From Archangium violaceum (GTDB taxonomy: Bacteria > Myxococcota > Myxococcia > Myxococcales > Myxococcaceae): DNA of 64,000 nt. A model generated the notes under the pieces. It did not search any database. It worked only from the letters and a program-made list of their open reading frames with translations, and was not told the DNA's origin. The position numbers were made by a program, and so were the translations under genes. Where the stretch lies: positions 3,746,501 to 3,810,500 of the forward strand of contig NZ_CP069338.1 of the NCBI RefSeq assembly GCF_016859125.1, written 5' to 3'. Of the stretch, positions 44,794-53,355 are shown piece by piece (the stretch's first letter is position 1; every line of letters begins with the position of its first letter).

Positions 44794-46200
44794 ATGCCCC
44801 AGTACGACTTCGACTTGTTCACCATTGGCGCGGGCTCGGGCGGTGTGGCGGCCAGTCGCCGGGCGGGCTCCTATGGTGCTCGGGTCGCCATCTGTGAGGA
44901 CAGTCGCATCGGCGGCACCTGTGTGCACCGCGGTTGCGTGCCCAAGAAGCTGCTCGTCTACGGCGCGCACTTCCGCCATGACTTCGAGGACGCCGCCGGT
45001 TATGGCTGGGAGCTCTCCGAGCCCGGCTTCGACTGGAAGAAGCTCCAGGCGGCGAAGGACAAGGAGTTGGAGCGGCTCGACGGCGTGTACCGGCGCTTGC
45101 TCCGGGACTCGGGAGTCCAGCTCATCGAGGGCCGGGGCCGCGTCGTCGACGCGCACACGGTGGAGGTCAACGGCCAGCGCTACTCGGCCGAGCGCATCCT
45201 GGTGGCCACGGGCTCGCGTCCCTTCCTCCCCGAGGTGCCGGGCATCGAGCACGCCATCTCCTCGGACGGCGCACTCTCCCTGCCGGAGCTGCCGCGCCGG
45301 CTCGCCATCGTGGGAGGGGGCTATATCGGGGTGGAGTTCGCGGGCATCTTCAACGCGCTGGGCGCGAAGGTGATGATGATCATCCGCGGCGACACGCTGC
45401 TGCGTGGCTTCGATGACGACATCCGCTCGTTCCTCACGCAGGAGCTGCGCAAGAAGGGCATCGAGCTGCGACCGGAGACCTTCATCCGCGACATCGAGAA
45501 GCGTCCGGACGGCACGCTGAGCCTGCTCACCCGCATGGGGGACACGCTCGAGGTGGACGCGGTGCTGTACGCGACGGGACGGGTGCCCAACACGAAGGGG
45601 CTCGGACTGGAGGATGTGGGCGTGCGCCTGGATGAGCACGGAGCCATTCAGGTGGACGAGTGGTCGCGCACCAGCGTGGAGAGCATCTTCGCGGTGGGGG
45701 ACGTGACGGACCGCATCAACCTCACGCCGGTGGCGATCGCCGAGGGTCGAGCCCTCGCGGAGACGCTCTTCCACGACAACCCCACGAAGATGGACCACAC
45801 GGGGGTGGCCTCTGCGGTGTTCAGCCAGCCGCCGGTGGGGACGGTGGGGTGCTCCGAGCGCGAGGCGCGCGAGCGTCACGGCAAGGTGGACGTCTACGTC
45901 TCCAACTTCCGGCCCATGAAGCACACCCTGAGCGGGCGGGACGAGCGCACGATGATGAAGGTCATCGTCGAGCGCGACACCGACCGGGTGCTGGGCTTCC
46001 ACATGGTGGGCGCGGACGCTCCGGAAATCATCCAGGGCCTGTCGGTGGCGCTGAAGTGTGGCGTCACGAAGAAGCTGCTCGATGCGACGGTGGGCATCCA
46101 CCCCACGGCGGCCGAGGAGTTCGTGACGATGCGCGACAAGCGCCCGGATCCGGTGGAGGACGCGGCCCGGGAGCTCGGCCACGACGCCCTCCAGCGCTGA
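44794..46200 (+). CDS. gor: Glutathione reductase
   Basis: 468 residues from ATG 44794 after TAGGAGACACG; the longer frame to 44605 reads through repeat copy 5 and is rejected. Reduces oxidised glutathione with NADPH. FAD site TIGAGSGGVAASRRAGS near 10-26, redox disulfide GGTCVHRGCVPKKL near 42-55, NADPH-binding GGGYIGVEFAGIFNALG near 171, FAD-closing FAVGDVTDRINLTPVA near 308, and catalytic HPTAAEE near 441. The GGTCVxRGCVPKK form separates it from mercuric reductase and lipoamide dehydrogenase. It follows the metal-efflux operon and could support thiol balance under metal stress or feed the FrmA/FghA pathway. Confidence 0.95.
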   Translation: MPQYDFDLFTIGAGSGGVAASRRAGSYGARVAICEDSRIGGTCVHRGCVPKKLLVYGAHFRHDFEDAAGYGWELSEPGFDWKKLQAAKDKELERLDGVYRRLLRDSGVQLIEGRGRVVDAHTVEVNGQRYSAERILVATGSRPFLPEVPGIEHAISSDGALSLPELPRRLAIVGGGYIGVEFAGIFNALGAKVMMIIRGDTLLRGFDDDIRSFLTQELRKKGIELRPETFIRDIEKRPDGTLSLLTRMGDTLEVDAVLYATGRVPNTKGLGLEDVGVRLDEHGAIQVDEWSRTSVESIFAVGDVTDRINLTPVAIAEGRALAETLFHDNPTKMDHTGVASAVFSQPPVGTVGCSEREARERHGKVDVYVSNFRPMKHTLSGRDERTMMKVIVERDTDRVLGFHMVGADAPEIIQGLSVALKCGVTKKLLDATVGIHPTAAEEFVTMRDKRPDPVEDAARELGHDALQR

Positions 46201-46274
46201 GCCTCAGGTCCTCGCCCTCGTGAGCGAGCTTCACCAGGTCCGCACCCGTCCTTCAGCACAGCCGGAGCGGAGTC

Positions 46275-46301
46275 TTGCAATCCTCATGAATTGAGGATAA
46301 T
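46275..46301 (+). promoter_or_regulatory. Possible promoter with overlapping palindrome
   Basis: TTGCAA (46275-46280) and GATAAT (46296-46301) with a 15 bp spacer resemble -35/-10 elements of a sigma70-type promoter. The palindrome ATCCTCA-N5-TGAGGAT (46280-46298) fills the spacer and could be an operator. It stands 40 bp before the small gene at 46341. Confidence 0.4.
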
Positions 46302-46340
46302 CTGTCGAACACTGATTCCTCGTTCCAGGAAGGGGGGGAC

Positions 46341-46538
46341 ATGATCGAGCTCACGTCGACGTACCTCCTGGTGGAGGTGCCCCGGCTGGATGACGGCTGC
46401 GAGGATGGACTCTCGCTGTCCCGTCGCTCCGTACTCACCGAGAAGCTCCTGCCCGCGACCCGGACGCCCGTGCCGCGCAATCGGGTCTGGCGTGCCGTGC
46501 CGAGGGAGCCCGAGCCCCTCGAATCACTGCCCGTCTGA
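46341..46538 (+). CDS. Small hypothetical protein
   Basis: 65 residues from ATG 46341, with a strong AGGAAGGGGGG ribosome site. Composition: IELTSTYLLVEVPRLDDG then an Arg/Pro-rich C-terminal half (PATRTPVPRNRVWRAVPREP). No Cys pattern, signal or known motif; the form (hydrophobic start, acidic and basic tail) would suit a short peptide or leader protein. The good ribosome site and promoter-like element upstream are the main support. Confidence 0.5.
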   Translation: MIELTSTYLLVEVPRLDDGCEDGLSLSRRSVLTEKLLPATRTPVPRNRVWRAVPREPEPLESLPV

Positions 46539-46590
46539 ATCTTTTGCGTCTCCCTGCAACCTCAAGGTTCTAGGTTGATCTCCCCGGATT

Positions 46591-46604
46591 TCAGGATAGC
46601 CTGA
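46591..46604 (+). promoter_or_regulatory. Palindrome before padR
   Basis: TCAGG-ATAG-CCTGA ends 5 bp before the padR start codon. PadR regulators commonly repress their own promoters by binding palindromes; this is a candidate site only. Confidence 0.35.
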
Positions 46605-46609
46605 GGTTC

Positions 46610-46921
46610 ATGGACACTCCGATATCCGCGCGGACCGCCATCTTGATGTCGCTGATGGGCGGCAGGGGATTCGGTCTGGAAATCATCGAGCGGGTGAGGG
46701 AGAGGACGCACGGGAAGATCAGCCTGAACGAGGGCTCCGTGTATCCGGCGCTCAAGGCGCTCGAGCGGGAGGGCTTGCTGCGCAGCTTCGATGGAGAGCC
46801 CATGCCCGAGCGGGGCGGACGGCCACGGCGTTATTACGAGTTGACGGGGGAAGGGCGCAGGGTGGCGAGGGAACAGCGCACGGCATTGCTCAATCTGCTG
46901 CAGCCCGCGGAGGCAGTCTGA
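46610..46921 (+). CDS. PadR-family transcriptional regulator
   Basis: 103 residues, the short PadR type. N-terminal winged helix: TAILMSLMGGRGFGLEIIER near 9, recognition helix NEGSVYPALKALEREGLLRS near 39 and the wing RGGRPRRYYELTGEGRRVA near 67, all diagnostic. A short C-terminal helix replaces the longer dimerisation domain. Start and stop are immediately followed by the next gene (TGA then ATG), so the regulator and its partner are cotranscribed. Confidence 0.9.
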   Translation: MDTPISARTAILMSLMGGRGFGLEIIERVRERTHGKISLNEGSVYPALKALEREGLLRSFDGEPMPERGGRPRRYYELTGEGRRVAREQRTALLNLLQPAEAV

Positions 46922-47371
46922 ATGGAAGTCCACTACCCGCCCGAGCCCGGTTCCCGGTTCCCGCTGTTGAGCGCGTTCGGGATGGAGGGAGACGTCGAGG
47001 ACGGGCTCACGGACTCGCGCCGCCAGGTGCTCGCCGCGGACCTCCGCGGTGGCCGTGGGACGCTGGGGGTTCACGCGCCGCGGCCGCACACGCCCCTTCC
47101 GGAGCCGGAGGGGGAGACCTCCCGGACGTGGCTTTCCCCCGTGGCGCCGGAGTACCGGGTGGTGCGGCGCGTGGCGTGGTTCCTGGATGGGGTGGGCCGG
47201 TGGGTCGATCCGCGCATCGCCAACGAGGAGGTGGGGGACGCGCTGGAGCGCATCCATCAGGTGGCGGGGGCTCGGGCGCCCGCCTGGGTGCTCTATGCCA
47301 TGGCGGGCGTGTCCGCCTTCCGGGTCCTCACCCACGCGGTGCAGGAGGCCCTGCGCCGGATGCTGCGGTAG
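46922..47371 (+). CDS. PadR-linked hypothetical protein
   Basis: 149 residues beginning directly after the PadR stop. The first ~80 residues are Pro/Arg/Glu-rich and likely unstructured; the rest is helical (VVRRVAWFLDGVGRWVDPRI near 85) with an amphipathic or weakly membrane-interacting end (WVLYAMAGVSAFRVLTHAVQ). PadR genes are often followed by a membrane protein they regulate; this may be such a protein in reduced form. No homologue recognised. Confidence 0.7.
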   Translation: MEVHYPPEPGSRFPLLSAFGMEGDVEDGLTDSRRQVLAADLRGGRGTLGVHAPRPHTPLPEPEGETSRTWLSPVAPEYRVVRRVAWFLDGVGRWVDPRIANEEVGDALERIHQVAGARAPAWVLYAMAGVSAFRVLTHAVQEALRRMLR

Positions 47372-47378
47372 GGCCGGG

Positions 47379-48314
47379 CTATCCCTTCACCAGGTTCTTC
47401 ATCACGAACCAGACGTTCGCGGGACGCTCGGCGAGCCGGCGCATGAAGTACGGGTACCAGTGCCTGCCGTACGGCACGTAGACGCGTACCGGGTGGCCCT
47501 CGGCCGCCAGTCGCTCCTGCAGGTCGCGGCGGATGCCATAGAGCATCTGGAACTCGAACGCGCCGCGCGGCAGCCCCTTCTTCCGGGCATACGCCAGCGT
47601 TTCGTGAATCATCCGCTCATCGTGCGTGGCGATGCCGTGGTACACCCCGCTGTCGAGCAGGATGCGCATGACGCGCAGGAAGTTCTCGTCCACGTCGCGC
47701 TTGTCCTGGTACGCCACGTCGGGCCCTTCCAGGTAGGCGCCCTTGCACAGACGGATGCGGATGCGCTCGGCGCACAGGGCGCGCGCATCGGCCTCGGTGC
47801 GGTAGAGGTAGCTCTGGAGCACCGCGCCCACGTGCGGCTCGCCGAACTCCCGGTGCAGCGCGCGCACCACGTCCAGCGTCGTCTGGGTCACCGCGCCGTG
47901 CTCCATGTCCACGCGCACGAACGAGCCGCGCCGCTTCGCGTCGGCCACCACCTCGCGCGCGTTGGCCAGGGCGAGCTCCCGGTCGAAGAGCAGTCCGCAC
48001 TGCGTGAGCTTCAGGGACACGTTGCCGCGCACGCCCACCTGGTCGATGCGCGCCAGCAAGCGCTGGTACTCGCGCACCTCGTCGCGTGTCTCGGCCTCGT
48101 TGCGCACCGCCTCGTTGAGGTGGTCGAAGGAGACCGACAGCCCACGCGCGTTCAACTCCTTCACCGCGGGCACGGCTTCCTCCAACGTCTCACCGGCGAT
48201 GAAGCGCCGGGAGATGCGCCGCAGGGCCGGCACGCCGGTGGCGACATCCTTCAAGCCCTCCTGGCGCGAGAGGAACAGCAGGGCGGAGCGGGACAGTTGG
48301 GTGGCCTGGTCCAT
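47379..48314 (-). CDS. Proline dehydrogenase
   Basis: 311 residues, monofunctional bacterial PRODH. Oxidises proline to pyrroline-5-carboxylate using FAD and passes electrons to quinone. TIM-barrel motifs: VSFDHLNEAV near 61, KLTQCGLLF near 103, RVDMEHGA near 131, VLQSYLYRTEADA near 164, RLCKGAYLEGPDVAYQDK near 187, YHGIATHDERM near 222, FEFQMLYGIRRDL near 248 and RVYVPYGRHWYPYFMRRL near 276, which carries the substrate-binding Arg pair. No PutA dehydrogenase domain. Stop is 7 bp from the convergent gene, and it trails the hydrolase gene by 8 bp. Confidence 0.93.
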   Translation of the reverse strand: MDQATQLSRSALLFLSRQEGLKDVATGVPALRRISRRFIAGETLEEAVPAVKELNARGLSVSFDHLNEAVRNEAETRDEVREYQRLLARIDQVGVRGNVSLKLTQCGLLFDRELALANAREVVADAKRRGSFVRVDMEHGAVTQTTLDVVRALHREFGEPHVGAVLQSYLYRTEADARALCAERIRIRLCKGAYLEGPDVAYQDKRDVDENFLRVMRILLDSGVYHGIATHDERMIHETLAYARKKGLPRGAFEFQMLYGIRRDLQERLAAEGHPVRVYVPYGRHWYPYFMRRLAERPANVWFVMKNLVKG

Positions 48315-48322
48315 GGTGTTTT

Positions 48323-49183
48323 CTACGAGCCGTGTCGGGCGAGGAAGTCGCCGACGAAGGCATTGAAGGAGTCGGTGTGGCTCATGTAGGGCAGGTGGCT
48401 GGCCTCGCGGATGACCTCCAGGCGCGAGCCGGGGATGCGCGCGGCCACGTCCCGCGCATACGAGAGGGGCACCAGCATATCCCTGGCGCCGTGGATGATG
48501 AGGGTGGGCACGCGCAGGCGCTCGAGGTCATCCAGGTAGTCCACGGCCAGGATGTCCTGCAGCCGCCGCAGCAATTCCAGCGGTGAGAGCCGGCGCGCCT
48601 CGCGCACGATTTCGGCCCGGCCCTCGGGAGGCAGGTGGCGTCCACCCAGCACCCTCGCCACGGTGGGGGCGAAGATGTATGCGAAGGGTTTGGGTATGCG
48701 CACCAGCGTGGACAGGGCGAGGGCCCAGCGCCGGACCCGTTGCACGCTGGCCACCGGCGAGACGAGCACCAGGGCCTTCACCCGCTCGGGGTGCGTGAGC
48801 ACGAAGAGGATGGAGAGGAGGCTGCCGAAGGACGAGCCCACCAGGGCGAAACGCTCGGGGAGCCGCGCGTCCGGGTGCTCCAGCGACGCCATGTTCCACT
48901 GCAACGGCGTATGCGTCAGGGGCGTATGCAGCGTCGGGGTCCATAGAAGGAACCGGTGCTGGTCCGCCAGGGGGCGCATGGGCGCGAACGAGCGGCCGGA
49001 GGCTCCCAGCCCAGGCAGACACAGCACGGTGCGCGACTCGTCCCGGGCGCCCCCCGGGAAGGTGAAGAGTCGCACCGGGGCGCCGCGCACCATCCGCTGC
49101 TCACACGACAGCTCATACCCTGGTTGGATTTCCTCCGGCTCGGGGACGAGCCGCGGCGCGGCGGGAAGGATGGCTTCACGCAT
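48323..49183 (-). CDS. Alpha/beta-hydrolase
   Basis: 286 residues. Nucleophile elbow GSSFGS near 116 (a G-x-S-x-G form), oxyanion-site CLPGLGASGR near 54, catalytic Asp in IHGARDMLVP near 230 and His in REASHLPYM near 263. Substrate unclear: esterase, thioesterase or lactonase-like. It overlaps the acyltransferase by 8 bp upstream and lies 8 bp before the proline dehydrogenase, so the three form one operon. Confidence 0.85.
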   Translation of the reverse strand: MREAILPAAPRLVPEPEEIQPGYELSCEQRMVRGAPVRLFTFPGGARDESRTVLCLPGLGASGRSFAPMRPLADQHRFLLWTPTLHTPLTHTPLQWNMASLEHPDARLPERFALVGSSFGSLLSILFVLTHPERVKALVLVSPVASVQRVRRWALALSTLVRIPKPFAYIFAPTVARVLGGRHLPPEGRAEIVREARRLSPLELLRRLQDILAVDYLDDLERLRVPTLIIHGARDMLVPLSYARDVAARIPGSRLEVIREASHLPYMSHTDSFNAFVGDFLARHGS

Positions 49184-49958
49184 GACAGGCTCGGACGAGA
49201 AGGTGGCTCACGGTGGTGGCGATGCGGTCTCGGAAGTGTTTCAGCCGGGACTCGGGTGCATCCGAGGGCGGCGGGGTGAGCGCCGGTCCGATGACGAACG
49301 TCATCTTCACGGGCAGGGGCAGCGGGCCCAGGCCAATGCCCAGCGGCACCCGGTATTTCTCTCCGGGTGCGAGTGGCACACACCACCGTTCGTCATTCGG
49401 ACAGAGGAAGGTGTCATCCACGCCAAAGCCAGCGAAGGGCACGATGGGCACCCGCGCCTGGGCGGCGAGCCGCGCGAAACCAAGCGTCCCCTCCCACCGC
49501 AGCGTGTAGTGGTGCCGGGGCTTCTTGAATGTCTCCCAGGCCCCGCCCGGGTAGCAGACGACGAGGTGTCCTTCCCTCAGTGAGGCCAACGCCTTCTCCC
49601 GGGTGCCCTCGACACCTCCCAACCAGGGCAAAACGGTTCTCACCAGGGGGATTCTGAAGAACCCCCGCTCGGCCAGTCCCAACGGGTAGCGGCCTGTAGC
49701 TTGATGTATCAAATGAAAGAAGGCGGGTGTTTCATAGCCCCAGAGGCCATGGTTGCCCACGAGCAGCACCGGGCCCCGGGCAGGCAGGTGCTCGGCTCCG
49801 AGCAGGCGGGCCCGGTGGTAGAGCGCGGAGAGGGCCGCGCCCGTCTCGGCGAACCGGAAGACCGCGCGGCGTAAGGGGTTCTGGGTCGCGTCCACGCGGT
49901 CTGAAGATGGAGACGCCCGGCCTGGATGACACACCCCCGCCGCGTGCCTGCCTGCCAA
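49176..49958 (-). CDS. Lysophospholipid/diacylglycerol acyltransferase-like protein
   Basis: 260 residues; the start is uncertain (TTG 49958 opens the frame, GTG 49898 is shorter). PlsC/DGAT-like: NHGLWGYE near 69 (HxxxxE instead of HxxxxD), RGFFRIPLVRTVLPWLGGVEG near 95, VVCYPGGAWETFK near 132 and VPIVPFAGFGVDDTF near 163. The YPGGAxE motif is typical of eukaryote-like DGAT2/MGAT relatives in bacteria. Transfers acyl chains to glycerolipids; membrane-proximal although no clear span is visible. First gene of the operon with the hydrolase and PRODH. Confidence 0.8.
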   Translation of the reverse strand: MAGRHAAGVCHPGRASPSSDRVDATQNPLRRAVFRFAETGAALSALYHRARLLGAEHLPARGPVLLVGNHGLWGYETPAFFHLIHQATGRYPLGLAERGFFRIPLVRTVLPWLGGVEGTREKALASLREGHLVVCYPGGAWETFKKPRHHYTLRWEGTLGFARLAAQARVPIVPFAGFGVDDTFLCPNDERWCVPLAPGEKYRVPLGIGLGPLPLPVKMTFVIGPALTPPPSDAPESRLKHFRDRIATTVSHLLVRACHA

Positions 49959-50064
49959 CTTCCAGCCTCAACGCCTGTCAGGAAGGCGGGAGGGCGCTGA
50001 CGGAGGGGGACTTCCGGGCCCGGTGGTTGTCCGCCTTCCGAGCGGTGGCGATGGTTGTGGGGCC

Positions 50065-50562
50065 ATGGGGCCTTTCGAAATGTTGTCAGGGAAGCACCGG
50101 GAGCTGCTGGCGTGCCTCGAGACGCTGGAGACGGGTGGGGGTGGGGTGCCGCCAGAGGCGCGGGTCGAGGCGCTGCTCGATGCGCTTCGGCTTCACATCC
50201 GGTTGACGGAACGCCACCTGCAACCACTGATAGTGCGGGTGGAGGGGCATGCTCGAGCCTTGCAGGAGGCCGAGCTCCTCCTGACGATGCATGAGCTGAT
50301 GGCCGAGCTGGAGTGGTTTCCGCGAGGCGGCCTGGAGTGGCAGGTGCGGCTATTGGCCCTCGGGGACGCGGCGCTGGCGCATATCCGCTCGTTGGAGCTG
50401 CAGCTCTTTCCCCGGCTGGACGCGGCCCTCGATGACCGGGAGGAGCAGGACCTCGTCCGGGCCCTGGCGGCCACACGCGAGGCTTTGTGCTTGGAAATGC
50501 GGCGCACGCGTCATGGGTTGGGGGCGTTGGATCACGCCGATCCCTGCTCAATCGCTACCTGA
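50065..50562 (+). CDS. Hemerythrin-like (HHE) four-helix protein
   Basis: 165 residues from ATG 50065. Helical, with His/Glu placed as in HHE cation-binding proteins: KHRELLACLETLE near 9, LTERHLQPLIVRVE near 46, TMHELMAELEW near 76 and AHIRSLELQLFPRLD near 104. This set could hold a di-iron centre for O2 or NO handling, but the N-terminal His of the canonical hemerythrin is uncertain. Single gene, divergent from the acyltransferase operon. Confidence 0.65.
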   Translation: MGPFEMLSGKHRELLACLETLETGGGGVPPEARVEALLDALRLHIRLTERHLQPLIVRVEGHARALQEAELLLTMHELMAELEWFPRGGLEWQVRLLALGDAALAHIRSLELQLFPRLDAALDDREEQDLVRALAATREALCLEMRRTRHGLGALDHADPCSIAT

Positions 50563-50748
50563 ACAAGCGGACAGTGATGTCCAGAATCGCCACGAAAAGC
50601 GCAACATTCATTTAAATTTAATCGACAAATCGTGTATCTGTGGAGTTATGACTGGGCAGCTGTTGAAGTAGAACAGCTCCTCATCAACAAACCCCTGATG
50701 AGGCGTCTCGCCCAGGAGACGGTCTCATCGAGAAGAGGATACACGAGC
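50563..50748 (+). promoter_or_regulatory. AT-rich promoter region of the AT-hook protein
   Basis: 186 bp without a gene, including 50605-50650, one of the most AT-rich stretches of the window (CATTTAAATTTAATCGAC). A 7 bp inverted repeat AGCTGTT-N7-AACAGCT sits at 50658-50678 and a GGAGACGGTCTC palindrome near 50716. The start at 50749 has only a weak GAAGAGGA ribosome site. Confidence 0.5.
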
Positions 50749-51288
50749 ATGTCGGTCGACAAGGCATTCCGGGAGATGGTTCGTAACGAGATCGAGGCGC
50801 AGCTCAAGCCGCTGCGCGACCTTGTGTCGCGTCTGGAGGCGGGCACGTCGGATCTCGACAGGCTGCGCAACGTGGCCGAGCAGCTGGCGCCCCTGGCCAG
50901 CGCGGTGGGTCCCCTGTTCGGCGTTGCTGGTGGCGGTGGCGGTGGCGGCGGTGGTCGCGCCGCGACGACGGGCCGTCGTGGCCCGGGCCGTCCCGCCCGG
51001 AGCGCGGCGGCGGCTCCCGCTCCCGCGGCGACGGGTGGCAAGAAGCGCGGCCGCAAGCCGGCCGCCGAGGGTGGGGCGCGTGATTGCGCCATCATCGGCT
51101 GCGGCAAGCCCAGCCGCACCAAGGGTTACTGCGCCGCGCACTACCAGAAGCTGCGCATGCTCGAGAAGACCAACCGCCGCCCGTCGAACTGGGTGGACTA
51201 CGCCGACCCGAACAGCGTGGAGGACATCAAGCTCCCGCGCGGTCGCGCCGCCGCCAAGGCCCTGGCCGAGGCGAAGAACGCGGGGTAG
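50749..51288 (+). CDS. AT-hook and CxxxxC/CxxH zinc-finger protein
   Basis: 179 residues from ATG 50749. Order: helical N-terminus (FREMVRNEIEAQLKPLRDLV, then LEAGTSDLDRLRNVAEQLAP), a Gly-only run near 63-72, two AT-hook-like motifs (RRGPGRPAR near 79 and KKRGRKPAA near 101), a compact zinc module CAIIGCGKPSRTKGYCAAHY near 113-132, then RRPSNWVDY and a basic tail. AT-hooks bind the minor groove, so a nucleoid or regulatory DNA-binding role is likely (inference). This domain set matches proteins I associate only with myxobacteria. It has a long upstream promoter region and a strong terminator, so it is probably a highly expressed single gene. Confidence 0.8.
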   Translation: MSVDKAFREMVRNEIEAQLKPLRDLVSRLEAGTSDLDRLRNVAEQLAPLASAVGPLFGVAGGGGGGGGGRAATTGRRGPGRPARSAAAAPAPAATGGKKRGRKPAAEGGARDCAIIGCGKPSRTKGYCAAHYQKLRMLEKTNRRPSNWVDYADPNSVEDIKLPRGRAAAKALAEAKNAG

Positions 51289-51320
51289 GCCCCCTCTCCG
51301 GCCGAGCCGGAGTTTGAGAG

Positions 51321-51353
51321 CCGGGCCCTCCCATCTCTTGCTGGAGGGTCCGG
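51321..51353 (+). terminator. Terminator of the AT-hook gene
   Basis: CCGGGCCCTCC and GGAGGGTCCGG pair over 11 bp (one G-T) around an 11 nt loop, followed by TTCTTGC; 32 bp after the stop. Confidence 0.7.
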
Positions 51354-51391
51354 TTCTTGCGGGCCAGCAGTGAGCCCGTCATTCTTGTTTC

Positions 51392-52246
51392 ATGAACAAG
51401 CGCGAGCTGGAACCCGGAATCTTCACCGACCTGGCCGGACGGACCACGTACGGCGACTACCTGCAGCTGGACCGGTTGTTGTCCGCGCAGGTGCCCCGCT
51501 CGCAACCGCCGCATCATGATGAGCTGCTGTTCATCATCCAACATCAGACGAGCGAGCTGTGGATGAAGCTGCTCGTGCATGAGCTGACGGCGGTCATCCG
51601 TTACATCCAGTCCGACAACCTGGAGCCCTCGTTCAAGATCTTCTCCCGCGTGGGGCACATCCAGCGGATGCTTTTCGAGCAGTGGAGCGTGCTGGAGACG
51701 CTCACCCCCAACGAGTACCTCGAGTTCCGGGGCGCGCTGGGGCAGGCCTCGGGCTTCCAGAGCTATCAATACCGCGCGCTGGAATTCCTGCTCGGCCACA
51801 AGGACGAGCACGCGCTCGGGCCCTTCAAGCACATGTCCGGAGTGCGCCTGGAGCTGGAGCGCTTCCTGGAGTCGCCCAGTGTATATGACGAGTTCTTGCG
51901 GCACCTGGCGCGCAAGGGGCACGCGGTGCCGGCGGACCGCGTCGAGCGCGACTGGCGTCAGCCCTATGAGAAGAGCGCCGGCGTGATGGAGGTATTCCGC
52001 GGCATCTACGAGAACATCGAGAAGCACTGGGATGCCTACGAGATGTGCGAGAAGCTGGTGGACGTGGAGGAGCGTTTCCAGCTCTGGCGCTACCGGCACA
52101 TGATGACGGTGATGCGCGTCATCGGCTTCAAGCAGGGCACGGGGGGCTCCTCGGGCGTGGGCTTCCTGCGCAAGGCGTTGGACCTGCGCTTCTTCCCCGA
52201 GCTCTGGGATGTGCGCACCGAGCTCGCTCCCCCGGCCGGCAGGTAG
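51392..52246 (+). CDS. kynA: Tryptophan 2,3-dioxygenase
   Basis: 284 residues, family-typical. A haem enzyme that opens the indole ring of Trp to N-formylkynurenine, the first step of kynurenine degradation. Motifs: [16 protein letters not shown] near 18, [17 protein letters not shown] near 45 (distal His), [15 protein letters not shown] near 123 and [20 protein letters not shown] near 234 with the haem-binding His and substrate-binding Arg/Thr. No kynurenine pathway gene is adjacent; deformylation of the product would release formate. Confidence 0.95.
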   Translation: MNKRELEPGIFTDLAGRTTYGDYLQLDRLLSAQVPRSQPPHHDELLFIIQHQTSELWMKLLVHELTAVIRYIQSDNLEPSFKIFSRVGHIQRMLFEQWSVLETLTPNEYLEFRGALGQASGFQSYQYRALEFLLGHKDEHALGPFKHMSGVRLELERFLESPSVYDEFLRHLARKGHAVPADRVERDWRQPYEKSAGVMEVFRGIYENIEKHWDAYEMCEKLVDVEERFQLWRYRHMMTVMRVIGFKQGTGGSSGVGFLRKALDLRFFPELWDVRTELAPPAGR

Positions 52247-52310
52247 GGCACCTGTCAGCGCTGTTCCCGGCGTGTCTCGTTCCTACCTTGAGCAGGAAAA
52301 GGAGGAGCAC

Positions 52311-52490
52311 ATGGCCGAGCACGAAAGGCCCAAGCACGAGCCCCCGCTTCCCGAGGATGACGAGGGACATCTTCGACGTCAGGCCGGAGACAGGCCCATT
52401 CCCACTCCCGGGCACATCGGCAATCTTCCCGATGATGCACCCGGCCCCGGCAAGCCGGTCGTCTTCCCTCCGCGTTCGCCAGAGGATTGA
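52311..52490 (+). CDS. Small hydrophilic protein
   Basis: 59 residues from ATG 52311, with AAAGGAGGAGCAC immediately upstream. Charged and Pro-rich (HERPKHEPPLPEDDEGHLRR, PGHIGNLPDDAPGPGKPVVF), probably disordered. No motif. The strong ribosome site and codon usage support translation. Function unknown. Confidence 0.6.
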   Translation: MAEHERPKHEPPLPEDDEGHLRRQAGDRPIPTPGHIGNLPDDAPGPGKPVVFPPRSPED

Positions 52491-52553
52491 GTGTTCACTC
52501 CGGAAGGAGGGTGGATTGGGCTCCCTCCTTCCGCGTGCTAGGACAGCGGGGAC

Positions 52554-53306
52554 ATGCTCGTGCTCGCCCTCGCCGCCGTGCTCGTGGCCAATCCCAATCC
52601 CATCGACGCCTGGGCCCGGAAGGCCTGCCCTCCGCCCAAGCAGATGCCCGACTCCAACATCGAGATGAAGTTCATGGAGCAGAAGCGCGCGGAGTGCCTG
52701 CGCAAGGCCATGAACAAGGCGCTCGACAAGGTCATCGTCCCCCTCAAGAAGCAGAAGCCCGCCGCCTTCAAGGAGTGGATGTCCTTGCAGGCCGACTACA
52801 ACCGCTGGATGGCCGAGTCCTGCGCCGCCCTCGAGGAGGCCAACTGGGTCGACCTCTCCTCCGGAGAGCGCTCCATGGGCACCGGCTACGGTTACACCGA
52901 GCTCCAGTGTCTCCAGCGGCAGTACGCCTGGCGCGGCTTCTACGCCGATGCCTGGGCCCGCAGGGACTGGAAGGGGATTGAGAAGGCCCTCCAGGGCTTC
53001 GCCGAGCCCGCCCGCAAGGCGCGCGAGTCCCTCCAGGCCTACCGCGCCAGGACCGGGGAGGTCGCCGCCCGCGCCCCCGTCCACGTGGAGGAGTCCGACC
53101 TCCCCGTGCGTCAGCTCTCCAAGGAGGACTGGAAATCCTACAACGAGCGTCTGGAGCGCGCCGCCGCCGGCCCCGAGGCGCTCGCCCCGCGCCAGTGCGC
53201 CCTCGTCCCCAGCCCCACCCCGGACTGCACCCAGCGCTTCGCCGACAGCCTCTTTTCCCAGCTGGACTTCTCCGAGGCCCTCGGCGGCGCGGAGGGGGGG
53301 AAGTAG
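52554..53306 (+). CDS. Secreted protein, LprI/DUF1311-like
   Basis: 250 residues from ATG 52554. A short signal-like start (MLVLALAAVLVANP), then a helical Cys/Trp-rich region: ARKACPPPKQMPDSNIEMKF near 21, KRAECLRKAMNK near 43, WMAESCAALEEANW near 84 and ELQCLQRQYAWRGFYADAW near 115. The Cys-spaced helices resemble lysozyme-inhibitor LprI-N (DUF1311), here with an extra ~100-residue C-terminal part ending in a disulfide-like QCALVPSPTPDCTQRF. Family call is moderate; the cellular location is probably the periplasm. Confidence 0.65.
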   Translation: MLVLALAAVLVANPNPIDAWARKACPPPKQMPDSNIEMKFMEQKRAECLRKAMNKALDKVIVPLKKQKPAAFKEWMSLQADYNRWMAESCAALEEANWVDLSSGERSMGTGYGYTELQCLQRQYAWRGFYADAWARRDWKGIEKALQGFAEPARKARESLQAYRARTGEVAARAPVHVEESDLPVRQLSKEDWKSYNERLERAAAGPEALAPRQCALVPSPTPDCTQRFADSLFSQLDFSEALGGAEGGK

Positions 53307-53355
53307 CGCCGTCCGGCCCGGGGATGTCAGACCCCCTCCTCATCATGGTGGCCCC

